Positions 37,733 to 49,666 of a stretch of DNA of 64,000 nt are shown here, piece by piece (within the stretch, counting starts at the first letter, position 1; each line of letters starts with the position of its first letter). The notes below the pieces were generated by a model that was given only the letters and a program-made list of their open reading frames with translations, searched no databases and was not told the DNA's origin. Both the position numbers and the translations under genes were made by a program. The stretch comes from Paramacrobiotus metropolitanus (taxonomy: Eukaryota > Tardigrada > Eutardigrada > Parachela > Macrobiotidae): contig NW_026570224.1 in assembly GCF_019649055.1 (NCBI RefSeq), positions 3,410,001 through 3,474,000 on the forward strand, written 5' to 3'.

Positions 37733-40700
37733 ATGGCCGAAAATCTCATCAACCACAACGACATCAGTCTCTCAGCGAGTCCCAGTCCCACCATCGACAT
37801 CCTGATCAACGATCGTTCAACATTTGCCAACTGGATCAATTCCGCTAATAGTCCTGTGCCCGCCTCCTCACCGATACCTATTGCCAATTATCATAATACC
37901 AACATGAATGGTTACTTTCCGGACCAGGTTGCCTCGATGGATAGTTTCGAAACAGCGCCAGGTCGTAACAATAATATCGGATTCTATGTTGGCCCGCATA
38001 CACCCCAACGCCAGTTATCCTCATCCAGTCTGGATCTCCTGTCGTTGTCGGAGAATCGTACAGGTGCGACGGCGGATGCCGCTCTAATAGGCTCACCCAC
38101 CGTGCGCACCAAGAACAGTAATGCCAGTAGCGAATCATCAGCGCGAATTGACACTTCGATCGCGGCACCCTATGAATTCGCACAAGCACCCATTGAGCGG
38201 ACGGAAGAAGATCGCCAGATCCAGCATCAATTGTCGCAAGCGTGAGTGAATGTGTTCCCTTGGTTCGATTTTTTCTTGTTTGGGTCTGTCAGAGACTCAT
38301 GAGTGAATATGCAATTATCACTCCACACATTTCCCCTCTTTACCTTTCCACTTAATGTATTGTGCCACTTGGTGATCCTTCAGTGCCTACGTGACTGTAA
38401 AACGTTTTCACACAATTTTCTACTGTGGCTTAGAACACCACTCCGTGACCTCCCTCACTGCTTCCCCTGTTTAATTGTGCTTTGAGTCTTTCAAGGTGTT
38501 GCTTACAATCTAAGCGAATGTTCTGGAATAATGGGTCTTGTTTCTTTCATGGCTGCAGTTGTAGCTCTAACACCGGCTTCCGCGGAAAGTGAGTATACAT
38601 ACTATTTACAGTTTATACTTACTAAAAATTTCCATATTATTTCGGCTGGCATAAAATTATTTTTGAACGTTAAAATCGCTGCCCGTTGAATTAAAACCGC
38701 ATTAAACCGGCTCAGTTTAGGATACAGTGCCCGTTTCGATTTTTTATGAATATTCCTAGTGTGATCAATTGTCGTAAAGATTCGACCTGCAAAATATTCA
38801 CTTGGATAATCGTAAACGACGTTCGTCATACGATCAGCTTCGCTTTAAGAATTCCATAGTTTAATTTGCAGCTTGGAATTTACTGATTGTTAACATGGCA
38901 ATATAGAAAATTTTGCAGTTTTATCTTGGTTTGCTTGGTTAATGGTTTTATCTGTCATTGAACTGATTGAAGTGTATGAACAGGTTCGCGTAATATTTCG
39001 ATACATTTGTTGTTTCTGACGGTGATGTCGCTTTAGTGCTTTTCTTTTATTTGATTCTACAAAATGCTGTACCCGTCTGTACAAAAAAGGCTGAAAATCA
39101 GGTTTTTTTTCTGCTTACGCAATATCAAACATGCAGTGGCATCACAGTGTCGCAGCGGTTTGCATTCTTCTATTTTAAACTTTCCGCTGTTCTTTTGGAT
39201 GACCGTGGGGTAATTGCTTGGTGTAAGTGCACACATAAAGAACATTTGTATTTTGATAAAGCCAGACTATGATTTTCTTCACATTTCCTTATCGCAGGTC
39301 GATAAAAAATAAACTTGCTATCGCTTGCTACCTTGTAGACACACTGGTATTGATAAAGCGCGAGTTTCATCGGTTGCGTAATCTTTATCTGTTCTGCTTT
39401 TTCCACGAGGACAGCTGTATGCGACGATCAGCTATGTGAATCGTGGACTTTGTGATTTCGTTGCTGAAGGGCTGTTGGTTTCATTTGACAATAGTTACGG
39501 GTAGATAATTCAAAGCTTTTGATAGTTACTGCTTACAATTAAAGAAACGATCGGAATTTTTTTCGATTCTTAATTTATGAAAATGTCTTCGGACACGAAA
39601 CCTTTTGATGTACATCCTTTAGAGGTAGCGGAGGAAATGCAATACCACGCGTAAGTTTACTGTTTTTTCAAGTGGAAATATATAAAAATAAAATCTGTAT
39701 ACCTACTCGAGTAAGTCGAATACAGTATGTACAGTAGCAGAGCGATTTTTGGGCCAGATGCTTTAAATCGTTAGGAACTGCAAGCAGAGCTACTTATTTT
39801 TGCCGCATGCGCTGACTGATTTATTGCTTCTGCTAGTTTTTTCTCTTCGGCTGGGTTCGACCTCGGTTGGTGGTATTTCCGTTTGAATCATCAAGTGCTT
39901 TTTTTGTTTATTGATGATTTGGCGTGTGCTTCGCTTGTGCCCGTAACTCAATTCGCACTGGTGATAGAGTAATTGCCATGTGTTTTTAATAGGTTTATTA
40001 ATTTGAAAGAAGGCAAACTCAGCCGGCGTGCGTCCAGCGAACTGCTGGATCAGCGTGATGGCGGTGGCAGTGTCAGTGCCTCGTATTCGCGCAATCTGGA
40101 CCCAAATGCGCCTGACTACCAGCGCGTGGCTATCAGCGGCTTTGATGATTTGCATATCGCCAAAGAGGTCACTACGGGACACACCAAACTTTTTTTGTCG
40201 GCTGTGACTGACGTGACTATGTGTTTTATGTGTTTGTTGGGTGATATTTTTAGTTGGCGGCGTGTGATGATTTGGTGCGATGTGCGCAAGAAATCGCTGA
40301 GGCGTTGGATATTCGACGGCGCTATATGCGTATTGCCGGGCAATATTTCCCGCCGACAGTTGATCGATACTTGGAAGCGTACAGGAACCATCGCCGCTCA
40401 CCGAAGCCGGCGGCCAGAGAAATGGAGTTTAGAAAAACGATTCAAGGTGAATGCGGATTGTGTTGTGTGTTTAGTACTCGTAAATAAACAGGTCAATGAT
40501 GCCAATGGGAAGCATTTTCTTGTGCACAAATACGGAGCAATTTGGATAAAATTGTTTCAGGATGGTTTAGGCGTTCATAATTGCTTGGGCTAGGCATCAT
40601 TAAATTGGTTTCTCTTTATTTAAAATAATATAATTAACAATGACATTGAGAAATCATTTTGTCGGTTAATGTGTTTTTAAACGGATGATAGTTGTACAGA

Positions 40701-43700
40701 GTCAGTAATGTTACTGTTCTACAGATTTAAAATTTGAAACTTGGAATGGTGGCTCAGATTCCGACGATTCACTTCGATTTCACGCGAAATAGAATTTACA
40801 GGCTCAGTTAGTTCCTGGAAAATTGTCCATTATTTAAAGCGCGATTTGATAATTAAATTACGGTCGAGTTTTAAAATTTCAGTTATATGAGATGAGAATT
40901 GTTTGCGGTTGGTGATGTTAATACAGTACGTAAAGGGCGAACCGTTTAGTTTTATTTTTTAAGCAAAGTTATCTCCGTGGTTTCTAGTTTCAGTTATTCA
41001 TTGTTTCTCAGTAGTTTATTCGCCATTTGCCTTTTTTCAGCTGCTATTTTCTGTTCGGTACTTGTGACGCTTTGTTCTGATATTTTATTTCCCAGACGAG
41101 GTTCTGTGGACTCTGCACAAACGCAGTGAACAAGGTTAGCCGACCGTGTGATTCCTGCTTATGGCATGGCTTCGGCTCCTCTTTTACCCCGATACTTTCT
41201 GTGTTTTTGTATTCTTTTGCCCCTTCCCACCCTGTTTCTGGTGAACATCCTCATTGACGCGCTTTAAAAGTCGCGCAGCATGTTGAATTTAGGCGTGAAT
41301 GGGTGTTATACTCCTTTGTAGACCATCCTATTCATCCGCCGACGTTCCACGGAAAGTTTTATAGTCATCCCGTGCCGGAACCCAGTGAGCATATCTTTAG
41401 GATGGTTAAACGGATGTTATGAAGTGTACCCGTCGCAAAAACACGTCGACAGTGGAGATAAGCCGACACATTTTGGAATTGATAGAAACCTCTTTTGGCG
41501 GGACTACTCGATTATGTGGTATATGATATTGGATGGTCCACTGTAAGTTACATTTGCGTTTGCTTTCTCGTAAATTTTAACTAGCTTTGAAATTTAACAT
41601 GTTAAAGGAAAAAGCGTTTATCGTCGTGTAATTCATGCTCGAGTAGCGCATACATTTTTCATTTTAAAAATATGTATACATTTTTCGCAAAATAAATTTA
41701 CCTTTTGCTTTGACACGGTAATGCATTCAACATCTTTGCCACTCACATGCTTGCGCGGTGTTTGTTTGATATTGTGGTATTTTTCCTGTGGTTTATGTGG
41801 AATTTGTTGGTCATAGCTTGGTAACAGTTTAGATTATCGAGTTTTTTTATAGGAGTTTTGCAGTGGCAGTGGTATGAAGATTTCCTTACTGACATAATTA
41901 TTATTGTTGTTTTCTTATACAGGAAATCATTTTGCTTCCGGAAACTTAGCTTCCTGGAATCCAAATTCTTACTGCATGCTAATCTTAATGAGAACCGAGA
42001 AATGGCCGCGCAAAAAATGGTTCCACATCGAGATTTTTATAACATCCGAAAGGTGAGTTGCAGCTGTGATCGTTCCCTGACCATAGTCGCAGCGTAGCTT
42101 TTTGCGTTTCCTGAAATTATAGATCGATAAATAAAATATGAACCTGTTTTCGATGGGCATTTTTCCCATCGTCTGAAGATAGTGTTGGAATATATTTTAT
42201 CGATTTGTCCATGCGATAATTGATCGATATTGTAGTCATTAAATATTGAAGTATCCAGTTATTAAAGACTGAGTGTGTTTGCATTTTCAGGTAGACAACC
42301 ACATCCATGCCTCATCGTGCATGAACCAAAAACATCTGCTGCGTTTTATTAAACGTCAAATGCGCATCAATGCGGACACGCCAGTGATGATCGATAAGAA
42401 GACCGGCCGACCCATGACACTATCGGAAGTCTTTCAGAGTATGAATCTAACGACATACGATTTAAATGTGGACCGCCTGGATGTGCATGCCGATCGTAAC
42501 ACATTCCATCGGTTCGATAAATTCAACACCAAATACAATCCCATTGGGCAGAGTATGTTGCGTGATATTTTCATCAAAACGGATAATTATATTAAGGGGA
42601 AGTTCTTTGCGGAAATCCTCAAGGTAAGATACGTATGACCTTCGTGACCGGATATGGTATGATGTGTACTCTTTCACCAGGAAGTGATGGCGGATTTGGA
42701 AGAAAGTAAATATCAGAATGCTGAACTGCGCTTGTCCATTTATGGCCGGTCTATCGATGAATGGGATAAGCTGGGTAAATGGGCTGTGGATCATGGCGTG
42801 TGGTCGCCCAATGTGATGTGGATGATTCAGATTCCTCGACTTTAGTAAGCGCAGGCATCAGTCTGCTTTTTGTGACTTGGACGTGGACATCTTTTACATT
42901 CATTTTCTGTAATTGACGGAGTGCCTTGCAGTGACGTATACAAGGAGAATAAATTGGTGAACTGTTTTGCGGACGTTCTGCGGAATATTTTCCAGCCGTT
43001 GTTCGAAGCCACAGCATATCCAGAAAGGCATCCTGAACTTCATCAGTTTCTTCATCATGTACAGAAATTAGAATAGGTTTTATGCACAGTCTTTTTATAT
43101 CGGTTTTGTGGAATTTCAAGCATTCGTACAATTAGTGCCCTACAATGTATTGATTTTGTCTGCTTGTTTGACAGGTTGTTTCCTTCGATTCAGTGGACGA
43201 TGAGTCCAAGACCGAACATATTGCTTTCTCAATGAACGTTCCTACTCCGGAAGAATGGACAATGGATGAAAATCCTCCGTACACGTACTACCTTTTCTAC
43301 ATGTACAGCAATATGGTGGCATTGAATAATTTCCGGCGTGAGCGCGGCATGAATACCTTTACACTGCGGCCACATAGTGGTGAGGCCGGACCGGTGAACC
43401 ATCTGATTTCTGGATTTATTTTGGGTGAAAGTATCGCTCATGGTTTGATGCTGCGCAAGGTAAGGTCTTGAATGGGATACCGGTTTTAGGGCTTAAATGG
43501 AATACCCGCTTGCACGGACAGCTAACAAGTTTCGTGTTGCAGGTTCCGGTGTTGCAGTACCTGTTTTATTTGGCCCAGATTGGCATTGCCATGAGCCCTC
43601 TAAGCAATAATTCCCTCTTCCTCGATTACCATCGGAATCCACTACGTGACTATTTTGTTCGGGGATTGAATGTCGCATTGTCAACGGATGATCCATTGCA

Positions 43701-44105
43701 GTTTCATTTTACTAAGGTATGGATTTCCGTTTTCCTTTTTTAATCTTAATGTAGAAAGGGCTTCGTTAAGCGTATCAGCCGTTTCATTCATCTTTTTGCC
43801 TTACAATAATTACGTGTTTCTCGGACTTGTAGGAGCCTTTGATGGAAGAATACAGTATTGCTGCGCAGATTTGGAAACTGAGCGCTACTGATCTCTGCGA
43901 ACTGGCTAAGAACAGTGTGTTACAAAGTGGCTTTTCTGATATTGTCAAGCAGCACTGGCTGGGTCCCAACTTCAAAGCCGAAGGCGTCCAAGGAAACGAT
44001 ATCAGTCGCACCAACGTGCCGGATGTGCGGGTGGCATACCGCTATGAAACCCTCCTGGATGAATTGACCAATGTCTTCGAAGCAGTCTATAATGACAACG
44101 TGTGA
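37733..44105 (+). CDS. AMPD2: AMP deaminase
   Basis: Exons 37733-38241, 39993-40167, 40254-40446, 41322-41542, 41923-42052, 42291-42623, 42681-42844, 42932-43058, 43175-43459, 43543-43716, 43833-44105; ~860 residues. It converts AMP to IMP and ammonia in the cytosol. The N-terminal ~190 residues are Ser/Pro/Asn-rich and regulatory. Catalytic features are all present: zinc-binding HIHA ([10 protein letters not shown]), [30 protein letters not shown], and SLSTDDP-type [14 protein letters not shown] near the end, followed by [14 protein letters not shown]. One extra A in the run at about 41408-41411 shifts the frame between EHIFRMV and [12 protein letters not shown], while both sides match the family; probably a sequence error. 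The donor after exon 2 (GTCACT) is weak, so that edge is approximate. Two further candidate first exons are listed separately. Confidence 0.92.
38518..38588 (+). CDS. Candidate alternative first exon of AMP deaminase (second)
   Basis: ATG at 38518 opens a 23-codon frame ending in a good donor (GTGAGT) after 38588, phase 2. That is the phase needed to join the common exon at 39993. It would replace the long Ser-rich N-terminus with a short Cys-rich peptide ([16 protein letters not shown]). Support is phase and donor only, so it is tentative. Confidence 0.35.
39577..39650 (+). CDS. Candidate alternative first exon of AMP deaminase (third)
   Basis: ATG at 39577 opens [20 protein letters not shown] and reaches a consensus donor (GTAAGT) after 39650 in phase 2, with split codon GC|G, exactly as in the 37733-38241 exon. 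Splicing to 39993 gives an Ala at the junction in both forms. AMP deaminase genes commonly use alternative 5' exons to make N-terminal variants. Confidence 0.6.
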
Positions 44106-44323
44106 GCCCGTCCGAGTGAAGATGCTCCAGTTGATTTTGATATTACGTTTGCTTGACTAAAGTGATATATATTTTAAAATATGCGGCTTTGCTTTCCGTG
44201 GAGAATCGATGCAACTATCTTTAGTTTCTTTCAAATTTGTAACTTTAATGGATAACAATCACTTCGCTATCAACGCAATGATTGGAACTGCAAAAATGGT
44301 GATTGTCAGTGAAACATCAAAAA

Positions 44324-45955
44324 TTAGTCTTCATCACTATCTTTGTGAAGGGGAAATTTAGTGCCGGTTCGATGTCGGGGGTCTTCTTCTTCGCTTTCAG
44401 TGTCCGTAGGGGATTTCCTACGTTTCTTTCGCGAGTGTGGTTCATCATTAGAGTCGCTTGAGCTATTGGCGTCGGATTCGTTACTTGGCATCTCCTGCAA
44501 CACCGAATAAAAATTAAATCAAACACCGCGCGCAAAAATCCTCCGGTGTGGCTTTGTCAAGCTTTGTCAAGCACAGTGCAACTTCCGTAAATTGTAGCCA
44601 TTAGCAATCGAAAACGACTTCGACACTTTTTTTAAAAAAACCAAATGAACTAACTCAAAGCGCTTAATCGTAAAATTATAACACGATGAATACCGAAACT
44701 TAAAAACGGCAAATCCGTTCACGGAGTAACGTACTAACACGAAATCCACAAAAGAATCATTTCCAGAGATTACGTACTCACTATTTTCAAGTGCATTAAT
44801 TTATGTTTATGGAAATCGAAATCTACTACTCGCATGTAGTTCAACGAATCTTACCAGGTCACTTTCGTTAGCATTAGCGTCGTCATCATCGCTCTCCGAT
44901 GTGCTAGTATCATCCAGCGGCTCATTATACACCAGTATCGCTTTCTTCTCAGCCAACTGCGCTTCCGTTCGTTGACTAATCCGCTGTTTGGCCAAATCCA
45001 CCGACGCATTAACCACTCCGGCCAATTTAACAAACCGGTCTGTGTATTTTGTTCGGCGATCGGCATGCGCATACAGATGGCTAAGCAAAACAGGCAAATC
45101 GGGAACAGTCGTGAGGTACGACGACCGAATGGTCAGCACCGCCGACAACCAGTGCAACGGGGCTTTATTGGGTTTGGCGCGTTCTTCCGCGCAGACCTTG
45201 CCCAAATGCTGGATAAGGGAGACTGTATACTGAACGGGGAGGTTTTCAATAGTTTTCCGGATGATGGTTTCATCACTGCGATCTAAGACGCTGTTCAGGA
45301 GGGATAGATCGCCGCTTTTCAGGCCTTGTTCTGCAAATCCCACAATTGATCAGTTGTTAAAAACAGGCATTTTTAAAATTACTGTTTCAGAATTCCCATA
45401 GTTTCGCTTAAAAAAAAAGAGGTTCCCGACAAACTTTGGTCGGAAGGTTGTTCTGCAGTTACCACAAATGCAATTAATACAAGCGCAAAATTTTATAAGA
45501 AAATGCAGGAAGACTGCAGAATTACCAATAAAACTGCAGAGAAACAGCTAAGTAAGTAATTAGTTGTCAGTAGTAAATCTTGAGAAAACAACACCGAATT
45601 AAAAGAAAGGCATATTTTTACGCACTCTGCTTATACACAATTAAAATTTTACATAGAATTTTTACCCTATTCTAAGCAGGATTTGTTCCTTACCTAGAAG
45701 AACAGCTAAGCTGTCGGCCCGTGGGGGACCACTCTCCGGTTCTCCGCTGGAGTTCTGAGCTCGCTGCAAGATTTCCCCGAGCGATGGCTCGGAAGGGACG
45801 CGGGAAGACAATTCTGAGGCAGTAGCACTCGTATCATTGTGATTGGACGAAGCAGCCTCACCATGGGATCGATTCTGAGCAGCGCGAGGAGTTCCGTATG
45901 ATACAGTTGGCTCAGCTGTTTTGCGAGAATTTGGTGCAGCCGACTGCTTTGGCAT
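44324..45955 (-). CDS. Utp12-domain protein related to WDR43/Utp5, no WD40 propeller
   Basis: Exons 45955-45694, 45330-44855, 44494-44324; 302 residues, all phases consistent. Residues ~85-200 match the C-terminal Utp12 domain of WDR43 (GLKSGDLSLLNSVLDRSDE, IIRKTIENLPVQYTVSL, LHWLSAVLTIRSSYLTTVPD). It is followed by acidic Ser/Asp tracts and a basic nuclear-localisation-like RKKRRKSPT. WDR43 is a t-UTP subunit of the small-subunit processome that supports pre-rRNA transcription and 18S rRNA processing in the nucleolus. The family normally carries about 330 residues of WD40 repeats before this domain. Here the frame opens with an ATG and a disordered ~85-residue leader (MPKQSAAPNSRKTAEPTVS). 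The 745 bases upstream, as far as ARL1, contain no WD40 exon. Either a genuine split or shortened protein, or an incomplete model. Confidence 0.8.
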
Positions 45956-46700
45956 ACTGCATGAGTAGGTAAATTACCCTGATACTTTCACATCACACCA
46001 CAGCATGGGGTGCTGATCAAAGTCAGAAGGAGTAAAAAGAGTGAAACGAAACAAGCTTTTCACTGTTGCGGGTTTTCGCCTTTTAACTTATAAATTAAAA
46101 TAAAGATAGTAATAGATGCTCAACAATTAGTTACAAAACGGAACATTCAAACGAAAATTCAAAAAAGCTTGGAGACGATGAGCGCAAGACCCAGAAAAAC
46201 CGGCAACCACGTTCTGAGGGGGGTGCCATAAGCACAAATACTAAACAAGTTAAGTACAGTACTTAGCATTGGCACACGGAACTCACACAGCTACCAAAAG
46301 TATTTAATAGGATCAGAATTATAAGATCATAAAGGAATAATTACGTACATAGTTTTGTTTCAACTTTAAGCTTTAATAATTAAAGTCCAGTTGTTAGAAA
46401 TTGTGTATAATAATGCGATAAAAATAATGTTAATTATTATTACTCTGTGTGACAAAATTAGAACCAAACAAGCAATAATCGCGAAATTTTTACAATCCGA
46501 CGGAAATTTAATTCGCAATTCGCAGCAAAAAACAGACGCAACAATAATATTAAATCGCAACCAAATCAACTTTGTTGGCTTATTAATTCCTGATGTTAAA
46601 ATCAATGTACCCAAATTAAGAAATTTTACTTTCGTGGATAAGGAAAATCAAAATACATCGCGCGAAAAATCGTCCTGCAAAAAAAAACAGATCCATCCAA
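45956..46700. other. Intergenic, A+T-rich
   Basis: About 745 bases between the Utp12-domain gene start and the ARL1 3' end. Searched for missing WD40 exons; none found. The overlapping frames at 46366-46726 are of random appearance. Confidence 0.5.
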
Positions 46701-47243
46701 TCACTGCGCCACCTTCAAAGCATTGACTAACCACTCCATAACCGGCTCGAGGCCTTCGTTGTTCTTAGCAGATGTCTTAAAAATCTGAAATGTGCGATTC
46801 TTGAGCGCATCCAATCCGAGCGCCTTATGGACATCGGCCACGGACATTGCCTGTGGGAGATCCTGCTTGTTGGCCAGCACCACAATCACCGCCGACTTGA
46901 GCTCCTCCTCTTCCAGCATATGCACCAGTTCCTGCTTGGAAATGCCCATACGCGCATGATCCGCACTATCCACCACGTAGATAATGGCGTCCGTGTTGGC
47001 GTAGTAACAGCGCCAGTAAGGCCTGATGGACGCCTGTCCCCCCAGATCCCAGCACTGGAATTTTAAATTTTTATACGTCACTGTTTCCACGTTGAAACCA
47101 ATGGTGGGAATGGTGGTAACGGCTTCGCCCACTTGCAGCTGGTAGAGAACGGTGGTTTTGCCTGCACCGTCCAGGCCTAAGATGAGGATGCGAATCTCCC
47201 GCTGGCCGAACAGACTCTTAAAGTAGCTCATCAAACCGCCCAT
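46701..47243 (-). CDS. ARL1: ADP-ribosylation factor-like protein 1, single exon
   Basis: One exon, 180 residues plus stop, starting at the second in-frame ATG (47243) so that Gly2 (MGGLMSYF) is available for N-myristoylation; an upstream in-frame ATG at 47267 would bury it. The protein is a Golgi small GTPase that recruits GRIP-domain golgins and other effectors. All GTPase motifs are intact: GLDGAGKTT (P-loop), [11 protein letters not shown] (switch I), [13 protein letters not shown] (switch II), NKQD and TSA. ARL1-specific features include [12 protein letters not shown] and [11 protein letters not shown]. The lack of introns among intron-rich neighbours could mean intron loss or retroposition, but no lesion marks it as a dead copy. 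Confidence 0.93.
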   Translation of the reverse strand: MGGLMSYFKSLFGQREIRILILGLDGAGKTTVLYQLQVGEAVTTIPTIGFNVETVTYKNLKFQCWDLGGQASIRPYWRCYYANTDAIIYVVDSADHARMGISKQELVHMLEEEELKSAVIVVLANKQDLPQAMSVADVHKALGLDALKNRTFQIFKTSAKNNEGLEPVMEWLVNALKVAQ

Positions 47244-48243
47244 CGTAACGTTCTCGGAGTTATACACGCCTGTGTATGTGGAATTTAAGCGGAGAAAGAC
47301 GTTATAAAAAGGATGTAGTACTTTTAGTGATCGTATTCGCTAGCGATCCAAATTCTCGGGACAGACTGCACAGCTGTTCAGCTTGCGTCCCCGTCCGCTT
47401 ATCTATAACGTCGCTCCCTTCCTCGTAGCAGGTACTTTGATGCAAGGAACAATAATTAATCGCTGATCATGAGCAAATCCACATATTACATAGGGAAAAA
47501 AACACTCGCAATCCAGATTTCCACGTAGGGTTGGAAAAGCGCACTATCAAGTATTAATCTATTTCAGGAACACTCAGAAGCTCCGAATTGATGTTGGTGG
47601 CAAAATTAATTAATGTGAACGCTTCCCAGACATTATATTATGGCTAATATCGTAGCTCAAAGGAAGGTATAGAACATCTGATCGATGTTTTTATAACTTC
47701 GAAGTTCCAATTTCGCTACTACTGAAAAAACTGAAAAACTGGAAAAAATTGAAATAGTACTGTACAGTGTACTGTTAAACTGCGATGACGTAGACCATAG
47801 CGTATAGCGCGCGTAGGCTAATTTCTTCGGGGCACCATCGATGCGAGCAACAACAGTGCAACCTGTGCAACCTTTATGGCAACCACCATCAGACGTTAGT
47901 AAGGGCAAAACACTGCCTAAATCCAAAAAATGGGCCCAACGAATGTATTACTTAATTAGCATTTGATTGATTTGAATTTTGAAATTTCTTTCTTAAATTT
48001 CTTTCGTAATTTTCTGCTATTATTATTTATTTTGAAATATGATCTTACAACCAGTGTTTTGTTTACCTTCAGAGTCTCTTTTGTTCTTTTTAAAGTTTAA
48101 ACTGTAGATTTCGAGTTCGTTGCGGACCGTGACTTTACTTGTTAAAGCGACTGAGGGTGTTTTGTTTCTTTTCATTTTGTTTGTTTGTCAGCGGGACGTT
48201 TCTCACACGGTGCTCTATCCTGCGAATCATTCCACGTCGCACC
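47244..48243. other. Divergent spacer between ARL1 and MDP1
   Basis: 1 kb between divergent starts, with the promoters of both genes expected. The frame at 47657-47926 (-) includes a Cys/Gly stretch (GGCHKGCTGCTVV) but no domain; it may be 5' UTR or chance. Confidence 0.4.
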
Positions 48244-49164
48244 ATGGGAGAAGAATCTGCCGGAGCGCCGACTTCCAGTACCGATCCGCGGAAACCGAGT
48301 CTCATTGCTTTCGATATGGGTAAGTCGAAACTCTTAATTGCATACCGACCATTTGTCATTGGTACGGAGGGACCGTAATTCTTACGGCGTAAACGGTGAG
48401 ATGTCTGGCACAGTGGCACTTAAGATGTAATGATGAATTATCATGGGTCTGTTTTATTTAGATTATACACTTTGGCCTTTTCATGCCGGTAAGCGGGTGC
48501 TTTTGTTGAACAATTGATTGCAGATGGTAGCTGTTCGCTATACGATTTGTGTTGTACCAGTATGAAAATTCCCCGGTTTGAACTGAGTTGTGTGATGCAG
48601 ATACAAATCCTTATCCACCTTTGCGTTTGGATAAAGATGGAAAAATCAGAGACCGCATGAACGCTGTGTTCGCCCCGTACCCGGGAGTCGGGGATTTTCT
48701 GGAGGAGTTGCACGAGCAGGGAACGAATCTGGCTTTGGTGAGCAGGTGAGTACGTACCCATGAAACACACCTTGTAATATATATATATATTTCTGCTAGA
48801 CACATGTGATTTCCGGATCCGTATAGTGTAACTGGGAACTCTTTGTTTCACTTTTGCCAGCTGTTTGTTTGTATCTAGAACTGAAGCTCCACCGGTCGGA
48901 AAGGATATGATACGCTATCTCAACTGGACACGATTTTTCAAATATCAGGAAATTTATCCTGGAAAGAAGACGACGCATTTTCACAAGATCCGAAAAGATA
49001 GCGGAGTGGAATTTAAGGATATGCTGTTCTTCGATGATGAGTACCGAAATATTCGGGATATCAGTGCACTGGGTGTTACGTGCTTCTATGTGGAGGAGCC
49101 CATGAGCCGAAGTTTGTTGAATAAGGGACTGGAAATGTTTGCCAAAGGACTTTCACACAAATAG
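48244..49164 (+). CDS. MDP1: Magnesium-dependent phosphatase 1
   Basis: Exons 48244-48319, 48462-48488 (only 27 bases), 48601-48745, 48879-49164; 177 residues. A HAD-superfamily phosphatase; the mammalian enzyme acts on protein phosphotyrosine and on sugar phosphates and helps repair glycation. Motif I (FDMDYTLWPF, with nucleophile and acid/base Asp) spans the first two exons. Motif II (LALVSR, continuing RTEAPP) spans exons 3-4. The motif III lysine is in EIYPGKKTTHF, and motif IV is MLFFDDEYRNI, followed by LGVTCFYVEE and the family's LEMFAKG C-terminus. The N-terminal ~18 residues are a short polar extension. Confidence 0.93.
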
Positions 49165-49666
49165 AACAGGAATATTTTTCGGTAACCCCGTAATGCGTTC
49201 ACACCTCCGGGGGATCACTCACTTGAAATTTTTTTCAGATTCTAGAAAGATATTTGCGCTGATAATTGCGCTGATAATTGCGCTGATATTTGCGCTGAGG
49301 CTTAGAATGTTAGGTTAGGAATTCTGTTAGGTAATGAATCCTGTAAAACTGATTTTGAAATGGTTTCATATTGTTTTGTTGCTTTTTTCTTTGTTTCACT
49401 GGAAGTACTGTATGCTTTGTTGCTAAGTGCGCAATATGACTGCGCTTCCAAAGAAACTGATAAAACTTCCCTAGTTTTTCACAACAATAATGAATAAAAA
49501 CGGTTTGATTTCATGTGTTTTGTAATTATGTAGTATTTCAGAAAAATTCCCGGCTGTTTCGGGGAATCGGGAGCTGCTGCATTGTCAGCTCCATGTTGTT
49601 GTACTTATTTTACGAATGTTACCCTTTATGTAATCAGTTTGGATATATTCCCTACAAAATTTATCG
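49165..49666. other. Intergenic, contains 12-bp tandem repeat
   Basis: About 500 bases between MDP1 and the speriolin-like gene. It includes the repeat at 49250-49297 and a possible polyadenylation signal (AATAAA) near 49494. Confidence 0.5.
49250..49297. repeat. Four tandem copies of a 12-bp unit
   Basis: Units ATATTTGCGCTG, ATAATTGCGCTG, ATAATTGCGCTG and ATATTTGCGCTG lie head to tail. The outer pair and the inner pair are each identical. They lie just past the MDP1 stop codon, probably in its 3' UTR. Confidence 0.85.

Noticed and set aside
39790-40401. 203-codon minus-strand frame
   Set aside because: Antisense shadow of the AMP deaminase exons at 39993-40167 and 40254-40446.
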